Assembly (NCBI RefSeq): GCF_900102145.1
Contig: NZ_FNBC01000004.1
Span: 1-64,000, forward strand
Length of the DNA stretch: 64,000 bases
Reading direction: 5' to 3'
Source: Thermus arciformis
Lineage (GTDB): Bacteria; Deinococcota; Deinococci; Deinococcales; Thermaceae
A program made the position numbers and the translations under genes. Shown here piece after piece: positions 16,290 to 23,604 of this stretch; position 1 is the stretch's first letter, and each line of letters starts with the position of its first letter. The notes under the pieces are model-generated. The model saw nothing but the letters and a program-made list of their open reading frames with translations, ran no database searches and had not been told where the DNA came from.

Positions 16290-16309
16290 CTTAAGATACC
16301 TAACTTGAG
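16290..16309. promoter_or_regulatory. Candidate Fur-family operator (20-bp imperfect inverted repeat)
   Basis: The half-sites CTTAAGATAC and CTCAAGTTAG (minus strand) match at 7 of 10 positions. It lies 3 nt upstream of the regulator's start codon, covers the minus-strand hexamer TATCTT, and is the only AT-rich patch in the area. Length and AT content resemble Fur-box-type sites. Confidence 0.45.
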
Positions 16310-16332
16310 AAGAAATTTTCATCCTCCTGGGG

Positions 16333-16338
16333 TACAGT
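16333..16338 (+). promoter_or_regulatory. -10 box TACAGT for the leaderless YibE/F gene
   Basis: TACAGT followed by 6 nt and ATG 16345. No ribosome-binding site is present, so leaderless translation is likely. Confidence 0.5.
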
Positions 16339-16344
16339 GGCCCC

Positions 16345-17358
16345 ATGCGCGGCCTTTGGATCCTCTTCCTCTGGTCCTTCGCCCTGGCCCAGGGGGCGGG
16401 GGAGTACCTCTTGGGGCGGATCCTCGCCCTGGACCCGGCGAAGGGGGTGGCCCAGGTGGAGGTCCAGGGGAGGGTGGAGGAGGCCCTCCTCCCCACGGAC
16501 GCCGGGGGCTTCGGGGTGGGCCTGCGGGTGGTCCTCTACCGGGAGGGGGGAAGGCTTTACGTGGCCGAGCCCGACCGGATGCCCTGGCTTCTTGGGCTTT
16601 TGGGCCTCTTCGCCCTCATGGCGGCCCTGCTGGGGCGGGCCAAGGGGGTGCGGGGGCTTATCGGCACCCTCTTGAGCCTCCTGGTGGTGGTCTACCTGGT
16701 GGTGCCCAAGGTGGCCTCCGGGGGGAACCCCCTCCTTTACGCCCTCCTGGGGAGCCTAGGGGTGCTCCTCCTCACCGTCTACCTCGTCCACGGGGTCAAC
16801 CGCAAGACCACCGCGGCCCTTCTCGGCGTCCTGGGGGCGGTGCTTCTGGTCCTTGCCTTGAGCGCCTTCTTCGTCCGGGCCATGGGCTTCACCGGCCTCG
16901 CCTCCGAGGAGGCCCTCCTTCTCCGCCAGTGGGGCGGGGTGGACCTCCTCTCCCTCTTCCTGGCCGGGGTGGTGGTGGGGGCCTTGGGGGCCCTCACCGA
17001 CGTGAGCGTGACCCAGGCGGCGGTGGTCCAGGCCCTGGCCCACGCCAACCCCCACCTGGGGTTTTACGAGCTCTACCGCCGGGGGATGGAGGTGGGCTAC
17101 GACCACATCGGGAGCCTGGTGAACACCCTGGTCCTGGCCTACGCCGCGGGGTCTTTGCCCCTTTTCCTCCTCCTCACCAAGGACCCCACCCCCTTGCGCT
17201 TCCTCCTGAACACCGAGCCCTTCGCCGCGGAGATCGCCGCCATGGTCTTGGGCTCCTTGGGGCTTCTTTTGGCGGTTCCCCTCACCACCTTGGTGGCGGC
17301 CTGGTTCTTCCAGGGGGGGAAGGGGGAGGCCCCAAGGGACCCCGGGCACGTCCACTGA
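16345..17358 (+). CDS. YibE/F-family multi-pass membrane protein
   Basis: 337 residues. It starts with a signal-like helix (LWILFLWSFALAQG), then an exported beta domain of about 60 residues (LGRILALDPAKGVAQVEVQ) and seven to eight membrane segments. YLVHGVNRKTTAALLGVLGA, ALGALTDVSVTQAAVVQAL and MEVGYDHIGSLVNTLVLAYAG-like sequences are the hallmarks of YibE/F. In other bacteria the family is a putative transporter of unknown substrate. It is divergently transcribed from a Fur-family gene across a shared 58-bp region, so metal-linked regulation is plausible but inferred. Confidence 0.85.
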   Translation: MRGLWILFLWSFALAQGAGEYLLGRILALDPAKGVAQVEVQGRVEEALLPTDAGGFGVGLRVVLYREGGRLYVAEPDRMPWLLGLLGLFALMAALLGRAKGVRGLIGTLLSLLVVVYLVVPKVASGGNPLLYALLGSLGVLLLTVYLVHGVNRKTTAALLGVLGAVLLVLALSAFFVRAMGFTGLASEEALLLRQWGGVDLLSLFLAGVVVGALGALTDVSVTQAAVVQALAHANPHLGFYELYRRGMEVGYDHIGSLVNTLVLAYAAGSLPLFLLLTKDPTPLRFLLNTEPFAAEIAAMVLGSLGLLLAVPLTTLVAAWFFQGGKGEAPRDPGHVH

Positions 17359-17390
17359 GGCCCAAAGGGGCCCCCGTCCGGTGGGGTGCG

Positions 17391-17396
17391 TAGAAT
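17391..17396 (+). promoter_or_regulatory. -10 box TAGAAT for leaderless sbcDC
   Basis: TAGAAT, 6 nt spacer, GTG 17403. The same hexamer, with G-rich spacer, recurs before other starts in this window. Confidence 0.5.
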
Positions 17397-17402
17397 GGGG
17401 GC

Positions 17403-18524
17403 GTGCGCCTATTGCACACCGCCGACTGGCATTTGGGAAAGGTGTTGAAGGGCATAGACCGCACCCCCGAGATCGGGGAGGCTCTGAAGGACCTCCTGGA
17501 GATCGTGCGCAAGGAGAGGGTGGACCTGGTGGTGGTGGCCGGGGACCTCTTTGACCGGCCCCAGGTCTCCGCCGAGGCCGAGGCCTTGGCCGTGGAGTTT
17601 TTCCTGCGTCTGAAGGAGCTCCACGTGCCCGCCTTGGTCATCGCCGGGAACCACGACCCCAAGGAGCGCCTCGAGGCCCTCTCCCCCCTTCTGGCCCTGG
17701 CCGGGGCGGCGGTGCGGGGGAGGCTCCTTTTGCGGGAGGAGGGAGGGGTGGTGGAGGTCCAGGGGGTGCGGGCCGCCCTCCTGCCCTTCGTCTCCGAGAG
17801 GGTTTTGGTGAAGCGGCTTTGGCAGGAGGCGGAGGAGCGCCACCGCACCTACGCCGAGGCCATGCGGCGGGTCCTGGCCAACCTGGAAAGCCCCCTGATG
17901 CTGGCCCACTTCGCCCTGGAGGGGGTGCGGCCCGGGGGCGGGGAGTTTTTCTTCCACCTGGCCGGGTCCTACGCCGTGCCCCCCTCGGTCCTCCCCTTAG
18001 GGGCCCGCTACCTGGCCCTGGGGCACATCCACCGCCAGGGGCAGGTCTCCGAGGCCCCGTTGGCCTGGTACGCGGGAAGCCTCGTCCAGCTGGACTTCGG
18101 CGAGGGGGAGGAGGCAAAGAGGGGGGCGCTCCTCGTGGAGCTTCCCCCAAACGGGCCTCCCCGGGTGCACCCCATCCCCGGGCGCTGGGGGAAGCCCCTT
18201 AGGACCTTCCGCCTGAAGAAGGAGGAGCTGGACGGAAGGTTTTCCGAGCTGGAGCGCTTTCCCGGCTACCTCCGGGTGGTGGTGGAGGGGAGGCTTTCCC
18301 CGGCGGAGAAGGAGCGGTTTTACCGGGCCCTTCCCCACCTCCTGGCCCTGGAGGCCCTCGGGGAGCCCAGGGAGGAGGTGGGGGGAGAAGCCCCCGAGCT
18401 TGGCCTGGTGGAGGCCTACGGCCGCTACCTGGAGGAGCGGAACCGCAAGGAGGAGGCCCTTCTCGCCAGGTTTGGGGAGGTGCTTCGCGAGGTGGAGCGT
18501 GAGGCCCTGGAAGTTGGAGCTTGA
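17403..18524 (+). CDS. sbcD: DNA double-strand break repair nuclease subunit SbcD (Mre11-like)
   Basis: 373 residues. A calcineurin-like metallophosphoesterase with all the nuclease motifs in order: HTADWHLGK (Asp8, His10), VAGDLFDRP, GNHD and, further on, LALGHIHRQ. It forms the nuclease pair of the SbcCD complex, which opens hairpins and trims blocked DNA ends, usually with Mn2+. The C-terminal 100 residues are the capping and SbcC-binding part. The gene runs straight into sbcC with a 26-nt overlap, as usual for this complex. Confidence 0.9.
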   Translation: MRLLHTADWHLGKVLKGIDRTPEIGEALKDLLEIVRKERVDLVVVAGDLFDRPQVSAEAEALAVEFFLRLKELHVPALVIAGNHDPKERLEALSPLLALAGAAVRGRLLLREEGGVVEVQGVRAALLPFVSERVLVKRLWQEAEERHRTYAEAMRRVLANLESPLMLAHFALEGVRPGGGEFFFHLAGSYAVPPSVLPLGARYLALGHIHRQGQVSEAPLAWYAGSLVQLDFGEGEEAKRGALLVELPPNGPPRVHPIPGRWGKPLRTFRLKKEELDGRFSELERFPGYLRVVVEGRLSPAEKERFYRALPHLLALEALGEPREEVGGEAPELGLVEAYGRYLEERNRKEEALLARFGEVLREVEREALEVGA

Positions 18525-21333
18525 AGGCTTCGGCCCCTACCGGGAGAAGCAGGAGGTGGACTTCTCCGAGGTGGAGCTTTTCGCCATCACCGGCCCCACG
18601 GGAAGCGGCAAGAGCACCCTTCTGGACGCCATCGCCTTCGCCCTCTACGGCCGGGTTCCCCGGGTGGGGCGGAACGTGAAGGACCTCGTCCACCCCGCGG
18701 CGAGCGAGGCCCGGGTGCGCCTCACCTTCGCCGTGGGGGAAAGGCTTTACCGGGTGGAGCGGGTGCGGGGCAAGAAGAGCGAGGCCCGGCTCTTTGAGGG
18801 GGAGCGGCTTGTCCCTCTGGAGGGCCTCGAGGACGTGAACCGCGCCCTGGAGGGGCTTTTGGGCCTATCCTACGAGGCCTTCACCCGGGCCCTCCTCCTG
18901 CCCCAGGGGGAGTTTGACCGCTTCTTGAAGGGGGAGGCCAAGGAGAGGCGGCAGCTTCTCATGGACCTCTTTGAGCTCTCCCGCCTGAAGCGGGCCCGGG
19001 AGAAGGCGGCCAAGGAGCGGGACCGCCTCAAGGAGGAGAAGGACCGCCTGGAGGGGGAGCTTCGGGGCCTTCAGGAGGCCACGCCGGAGGCCCTGGAGGC
19101 CCTGGGGGAGGCCCTGGAGGCCCTGAGGCGGGAGGAGGAGGACCTAAAGGGGGAAAAGAGGCGCCTGGAGGGCGCCCTGAAGGAGGCCGAAGGCCTTCTG
19201 GAAAGGGTTCGGGAAAGGTCCCTTCTGGAGGCGCGCCGGGCCAGGCTCCTCACCGAGAGGCCGGAGATAGATGACCTCCGCCACCGCCTGCGCAAAGCCG
19301 AGGAGGCGGCGAGGGCCCTGCCCCTTTGGGAGCGGCGAAGGAGGTGGGCGGAGGCCCTGGGCAAGACGGAGGAAGCCCTTTCCCAAGCCGAAGGGCGCCT
19401 GGAAGAGCTAGAGGCCCAGGTCCAGGCTTTGGCCTTTGACCCCGAGGCCCTGAAGGAGGCCCGGGAGAGGCTTCAAGAGGGGCAGGGGCTTAAGGCCCTC
19501 GAGGCCCTCTGGCGCAAGGTGGCCCCCGCCTTCCCGGAGGGCCTAGAAGGGGTTCCCCTCCCTCCCGGGGCGCCCGATCCCGAGGGCCTGGAGCGGCTTT
19601 TGGAGGAGGAGGCCTCCCTCCAAAGGGCCCGGGAGCTCCTTCGGCGCCTGGAGGAGCGGAAGGCCTCGCTGAAGGAGGCCCAGGAGGCCCTTTCGGCCTT
19701 GGAGCGCCAGGGCAAGGCCCAGCGGGAGGAGGTGGAGGGCCTAAAGGCCCGCCTCCAGGGGGCCTGGGCCCACCGCCTGGCCCAGGTGGAGGCGGCCCTC
19801 GCCGGCTTGAAGGCCGAGGAGGAGGCCTTGCGGGAGGCCCTGGAGGCCTTGCGGCGGGAGGAGCGCCGCCTGGGCCTCCTCGCCTACCACGACCTCCTCC
19901 GCCCCGGGGAGCCCTGCCCCCTCTGCGGGGGGGTGGTCCACCGGGTTCCGGAAAGGCCCTCCGGCCGCGACCTGGAGGGGGAGCGGAAGGGGCTTCTGGA
20001 CCGCCTGGGGGCGCTTGAGCGCAGGCGGGGAGGCCTCCTCGCCGAGCGGGAGGCCCTTCTTGGCCTCCTGGGGGAGGCCAGGCCTGAGCCCCTCCCCGCC
20101 GACCCCAAGGCCCTGGAGGAGGACCTCAGGAAGGCGGAGGAGAGGCTTTCCCACCTCAGGGAGGCCTACAGGGAAGGGAAGGGCCGGGTGCAGGCCCTCT
20201 TGGAGGAGGTCCAGGCCTTAAAGGACCAGGTGGCCCGGGAGGGCCTGGGGACCCTGGACGAGGTGGAGGCGAGGCTTTCCGCCCTCAAGGAGGAAAAGGC
20301 CGCCTTGGCCGCGGGGCTTTACCGCCACCTGGAGGAGAAGACGGGGGGCCTCGGGGTGGAGCGGCACCTGAAGGCCCTGGAGGCCCGGGTCCGGGAGCTG
20401 GAGGCGCGGGAGGGGCGGCAGAAGTCCCTGGAAGAGGAGGTCCACCGGCTCCAGAGCGAGATTTCCGCCCTGAAGGCCCGCAAGGAGGAGCAGGCCCAGG
20501 CCCTGGAGGAGGCCCAGGCCGCGGTGCAGGGGCTCATGCCCGAGGAGGAGGCCAGGGCCTTCGCCCTCCCAGAGGAGGCGAGGCAGGCCCTGGAAGCCCG
20601 GGTCCAGGCCCACGAGAAGGAGTGGGAGGAGGTGGAGGCCCGCCTGCGGGCCCTTCCCCCTCTCCCCCCGGTTTCCCCCGCCGAGGCGGAGAAGGAGGTG
20701 AAGGCCCTCCGCGAGGGCCTGGAGGCCCTCGCGGCCAGGCTTCAGGACCTCGGCAAGGAGATCGGCGCCAAGGAGGTCCAGCTGGAAGGCCTGCGGAAGG
20801 ACCTAAAGCGCCGCCAGGCCCTGGAGGCCCGCCTGGCGGAGGTGGTGCGGGAGATGGCCCTCTGGGAGAAGCTCGCCTGGGACCTCCAGGAGAACAACTT
20901 CCCCGAGTACCTTTTGGACCTCAAGCAGAAGGACCTCCTCGCCCGGGCCGACGGCTTCCTCGCCCACCTCTCGGGCGGGCGGTACCGCCTGCGGGTCCAA
21001 GGAGGGGAGTACGGGGTGCTGGACCTCTGGACGGAGGCCGAGCGCCCCGTGAAGACCCTCTCCGGGGGAGAGAGCTTCTTGGCGAGCCTCTCCTTGGCCC
21101 TGGCCCTTTCCGAGGAGCTTTCCCGGGGGAGGCTTGGGGCCCTCTTCCTGGACGAGGGCTTCGGCACCCTGGACCCCGAGACCCTGGAGGCGGTGGCGGG
21201 GGTCCTCGAGGCCCTCCCCACCCGGGGGCGGCTCGTGGGCATCGTCACCCACGTGGAGGCCCTGGCGGAGAGGCTCCCCGCCCGGCTTAGGGTGCGCAAG
21301 CACCCCTCGGGAAGCCGGGTGGAGTGGGTTTGA
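18499..21333 (+). CDS. sbcC: DNA repair ATPase SbcC (Rad50-like)
   Basis: 944 residues from GTG 18499; conserved sequence begins VRPWKLELEGFGPY, so upstream in-frame codons are not part of it. The ABC-type head is split: Walker A GPTGSGKST (32-40) at the N-terminus, and signature LSGGES plus Walker B LFLDEGFGTLD at the C-terminus. Between them are two long antiparallel coiled coils rich in Glu, Ala, Leu and Arg. At the midpoint lies the zinc hook CPLC (Cys473, Cys476), which dimerises two molecules at the coil tips. It is the partner of SbcD encoded immediately upstream. Confidence 0.9.
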   Translation: MRPWKLELEGFGPYREKQEVDFSEVELFAITGPTGSGKSTLLDAIAFALYGRVPRVGRNVKDLVHPAASEARVRLTFAVGERLYRVERVRGKKSEARLFEGERLVPLEGLEDVNRALEGLLGLSYEAFTRALLLPQGEFDRFLKGEAKERRQLLMDLFELSRLKRAREKAAKERDRLKEEKDRLEGELRGLQEATPEALEALGEALEALRREEEDLKGEKRRLEGALKEAEGLLERVRERSLLEARRARLLTERPEIDDLRHRLRKAEEAARALPLWERRRRWAEALGKTEEALSQAEGRLEELEAQVQALAFDPEALKEARERLQEGQGLKALEALWRKVAPAFPEGLEGVPLPPGAPDPEGLERLLEEEASLQRARELLRRLEERKASLKEAQEALSALERQGKAQREEVEGLKARLQGAWAHRLAQVEAALAGLKAEEEALREALEALRREERRLGLLAYHDLLRPGEPCPLCGGVVHRVPERPSGRDLEGERKGLLDRLGALERRRGGLLAEREALLGLLGEARPEPLPADPKALEEDLRKAEERLSHLREAYREGKGRVQALLEEVQALKDQVAREGLGTLDEVEARLSALKEEKAALAAGLYRHLEEKTGGLGVERHLKALEARVRELEAREGRQKSLEEEVHRLQSEISALKARKEEQAQALEEAQAAVQGLMPEEEARAFALPEEARQALEARVQAHEKEWEEVEARLRALPPLPPVSPAEAEKEVKALREGLEALAARLQDLGKEIGAKEVQLEGLRKDLKRRQALEARLAEVVREMALWEKLAWDLQENNFPEYLLDLKQKDLLARADGFLAHLSGGRYRLRVQGGEYGVLDLWTEAERPVKTLSGGESFLASLSLALALSEELSRGRLGALFLDEGFGTLDPETLEAVAGVLEALPTRGRLVGIVTHVEALAERLPARLRVRKHPSGSRVEWV

Positions 21334-21420
21334 GCCCACCCCATGGGGCGTTTGTCCCTGGCGGGCCCCTGCCCCGGGGAGGTATCCTGGGCTTGCCCGG
21401 TTGAGGTGAGGAGGTGCGCC

Positions 21421-21798
21421 GTGAAAAAGGCCAAGGACATCATGTCCACCGAGGTGGTGAGGATCCAGGGCTCGGCCACGGTGAAGGAGGCCATCAACCT
21501 CATGAAGGAGACGGGCCTGCGCGCCCTCATCGTGGACCGCCGCAACGAGGAGGACGCCTACGGCATCGTCACCGAAACCGACATCGTCTACAAGGTCATC
21601 GCCTACGGCAAGGACCCCTCCACCGTCCAGGTGCACGAGATCATGACCAAGCCCGTGATCGCGGTGAACCCCGACCTGGCCGTGGAGTACGTGGCCCGCC
21701 TCTTCGCCAACACCGGCATCCGCCGCGCCCCGGTGATCCAGGGGGAGGTGCTGGGCATCGTTTCGGTGACGGATATCCTCCGCAAGGCGGTCTTCTGA
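21421..21798 (+). CDS. Stand-alone tandem CBS-domain protein
   Basis: 125 residues from GTG 21421, preceded by GAGGAGGTG. Two CBS motifs fill the protein: DIMSTEVVRIQGSATVKEA with LIVDRRNEEDAYGIVTETDI, and EIMTKPVIAVNPDLAVEYVA with APVIQGEVLGIVSVTDIL. CBS pairs bind adenosine nucleotides and act as energy sensors, usually as regulatory parts of other proteins; the partner here is unknown. Own Rho-independent terminator directly downstream; the gene seems to be monocistronic. Confidence 0.85.
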   Translation: MKKAKDIMSTEVVRIQGSATVKEAINLMKETGLRALIVDRRNEEDAYGIVTETDIVYKVIAYGKDPSTVQVHEIMTKPVIAVNPDLAVEYVARLFANTGIRRAPVIQGEVLGIVSVTDILRKAVF

Positions 21799-21814
21799 GG
21801 GTGGCCGCCACGGG

Positions 21815-21839
21815 CCCCGGGAAGCCTCCCGGGGTTTTT
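21815..21839 (+). terminator. Rho-independent terminator after the CBS gene
   Basis: CCCCGGGA (21815-21822) pairs with TCCCGGGG (21827-21834) around AGCC, followed by five T. A textbook intrinsic terminator. Confidence 0.9.
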
Positions 21840-21841
21840 CC

Positions 21842-21870
21842 TTGACCTGGTATAAAAAGGCCTGTAGAAT
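21842..21870 (+). promoter_or_regulatory. Sigma-A type promoter of the pectinacetylesterase-like gene
   Basis: -35 TTGACC (21842-21847), 17-nt spacer, -10 TAGAAT (21865-21870). This start is followed by a true leader with Shine-Dalgarno GGAGGTGA (21877-21884), unlike the leaderless genes nearby. Confidence 0.8.
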
Positions 21871-21887
21871 GGCGGCGGAGGTGAACA

Positions 21888-22877
21888 ATGAAGCGGCTTA
21901 TCGCCCTCGTCCTCCTATGGACCCTGGCCCTGGCCCAGGGCCTCGAGGCCTTCTGGAAGGCGGTGGAGGTGCCCGGTGGGGTCTGCGCCGACGGCTCCCC
22001 CTACCGCTTCTACGTGAGCCCCGGGGACCCTAAAAAGGTGGTCATTGACTTCCAGGGGGGCGGGGCCTGCTGGGACCAGGCCACCTGCAACCCCCAAAGC
22101 CCCACCTACCGCAAGCGGGTGGACGTGCAGGAGCTCTACCTCGCCCAGGGCATCTACAACCGGATGAGCGTGGCCAACCCCTTCTTCGGCTGGACCCACG
22201 TCTTCGTCCCCTACTGCACGGGGGACCTCCACGTGGGCCGGGCCACGGTGGACTACGGGGGCTTCAAGGTCCACCACCAGGGGGCGCGGAACGCCCAGGC
22301 CGCCTTGGAGTACGTCTTCCGCAACCACACGAACCCCGAGCGGGTCTTCGTCACGGGGTGCAGCGCCGGGGCCTACGGGGCGGTGCTTTGGGCGGACAAG
22401 GTCCTCGCCACCTACAAAAACGCCCAGATCGCCGTCTGCGGCGACGCCGGGGTGGGGGTGGTCACGGGGGACTTCCCGGGCTTTGCCGTCTGGAACCCGC
22501 GCCTCCCCGAGCTTCCCGGCCTCTCCTCCCCGCCCAAGGTCGCGGAGGTCTACCGCGCTCTGGCCCAGGCCTACCCCAAGGCGGTCCTCGCCCAGTACAC
22601 CACCCTCCTGGACGGGACCCAGATCTACTTCTACGCCCTCATGAAGAGGGAGGCCGCCCCCAGCGAGGCCACGGCCCGGGAGTGGGCCGCTTCGGCCCAG
22701 GAGGCCGTCTTAACCCCGGCCCAGGCGCCCAACTACACCTTCTACCTCGCCCCGGGAGGCCAGCACTGCATCCTCCCCCGGCCCGAGCTCTACACCTTGA
22801 AGGTGGGGGAGGTGAGCTTCCTGGAGTGGCTCAAGGCCCTTGCCGAGGGGAAGACCCCTCCCCGGGTGCGCCCCTGA
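21888..22877 (+). CDS. Secreted pectinacetylesterase/Notum-family hydrolase
   Basis: 329 residues. Signal peptide MKRLIALVLLWTLALAQ, then an alpha/beta-hydrolase of the pectinacetylesterase family: VIDFQGGGACWDQATC forms the oxyanion loop, GCSAGAYGA carries the nucleophile Ser (about residue 161), and GGQHC near the C-terminus supplies the His. Conserved Cys residues suggest disulfides, consistent with export. The natural substrate in Thermus is unknown; it is probably an acyl ester on a carbohydrate or other secreted substrate. Strong promoter, single gene. Its last 47 nt overlap the convergent zinc-peptidase-like gene. Confidence 0.8.
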   Translation: MKRLIALVLLWTLALAQGLEAFWKAVEVPGGVCADGSPYRFYVSPGDPKKVVIDFQGGGACWDQATCNPQSPTYRKRVDVQELYLAQGIYNRMSVANPFFGWTHVFVPYCTGDLHVGRATVDYGGFKVHHQGARNAQAALEYVFRNHTNPERVFVTGCSAGAYGAVLWADKVLATYKNAQIAVCGDAGVGVVTGDFPGFAVWNPRLPELPGLSSPPKVAEVYRALAQAYPKAVLAQYTTLLDGTQIYFYALMKREAAPSEATAREWAASAQEAVLTPAQAPNYTFYLAPGGQHCILPRPELYTLKVGEVSFLEWLKALAEGKTPPRVRP

Positions 22878-23604
22878 GGCCGAAGGCGGCGAACCAGGAC
22901 TTAAGCTCCGGGTAAAGCTCTAGGAGAAGGCGGTGGCCCTTCTTGCGGTCCAGGGGGGCCGCCGCCAAAAAGGCCTTAAGGAGGCGGTCTTGGTCCTTCT
23001 GCCGAAGCTCCTCCGCCTTCCGGGTGAAGTGGGCCTGGAACCAGAGGGCGCTTTCCAGGCCGCCCCGCCTCCCCTCGTAGGCGGAGAGGCTCCGCTTTTG
23101 GGGCTTCAGCCCCGAAAGGTACCGGCTCCAGGCGAGAAGGGTTTCCAGGAGGTCTTTTTGGGGCGCAAGGCCCAGGAGGAAGAGGTAGTTGGCGAAGAAC
23201 TCGTCCAGCCACCTGGCCCCGGTGCGGAGCCTCCAGGCCACCTGCAGGGCGTGGGCGTACTCGTGGCCCAGGTTGAGGTCCAAGAAGGCCGGGATCTCCC
23301 CCGGGGGCGGCCCCAGGGGGAGGAGGACCTCTCTAAGGCGGTGGAGGAGCCTCTCCGGGTAGGCGAGGGGGGCGTAGACGGAAAGCCCTTCCGGCCCCGC
23401 GTGCTGGAAGGGGAGGCCGTAGGGGTAGGGGAGCCTCGCCCGCCAGTCCTTCTCCGAGAGGACGAAGAGGTGCACCGGGGGGAGGGGGGCGTAGCGGACG
23501 TAGACCTCCCTTAGGGAGAGGAGGTAGCCCTGGAGGGCCTTGGCCCTTGGGGCCCCGCCCTCGGAGAAGAAGGCGGGGAGGTGGGGGTGGGGGAGGGCCC
23601 GCAT
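22831..23604 (-). CDS. Predicted gluzincin-type zinc metallopeptidase, unknown family
   Basis: 257 residues from ATG 23604. Zinc site HEYAH (residues 114-118) followed 17 residues later by Glu in WLDEFFANY (Glu135) gives the HExxH-E layout of gluzincins with a second helix. There is no signal peptide, so a cytoplasmic location is likely. The ATG overlaps the recG stop (ATGA), so it is translated from the recG message. The 3' end overlaps the convergent upstream gene by 47 nt. I do not recognise the family beyond the fold; a repair-linked role is suggested only by its position. Confidence 0.7.
   Translation of the reverse strand: MRALPHPHLPAFFSEGGAPRAKALQGYLLSLREVYVRYAPLPPVHLFVLSEKDWRARLPYPYGLPFQHAGPEGLSVYAPLAYPERLLHRLREVLLPLGPPPGEIPAFLDLNLGHEYAHALQVAWRLRTGARWLDEFFANYLFLLGLAPQKDLLETLLAWSRYLSGLKPQKRSLSAYEGRRGGLESALWFQAHFTRKAEELRQKDQDRLLKAFLAAAPLDRKKGHRLLLELYPELKSWFAAFGLRGAPGEGSSPRQGP

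Noticed and set aside
15513-17393. 626-codon plus-strand frame across the DUF4258, fur and YibE/F genes
   Set aside because: Pro/Gly/Arg-rich, crosses three recognisable genes on both strands.
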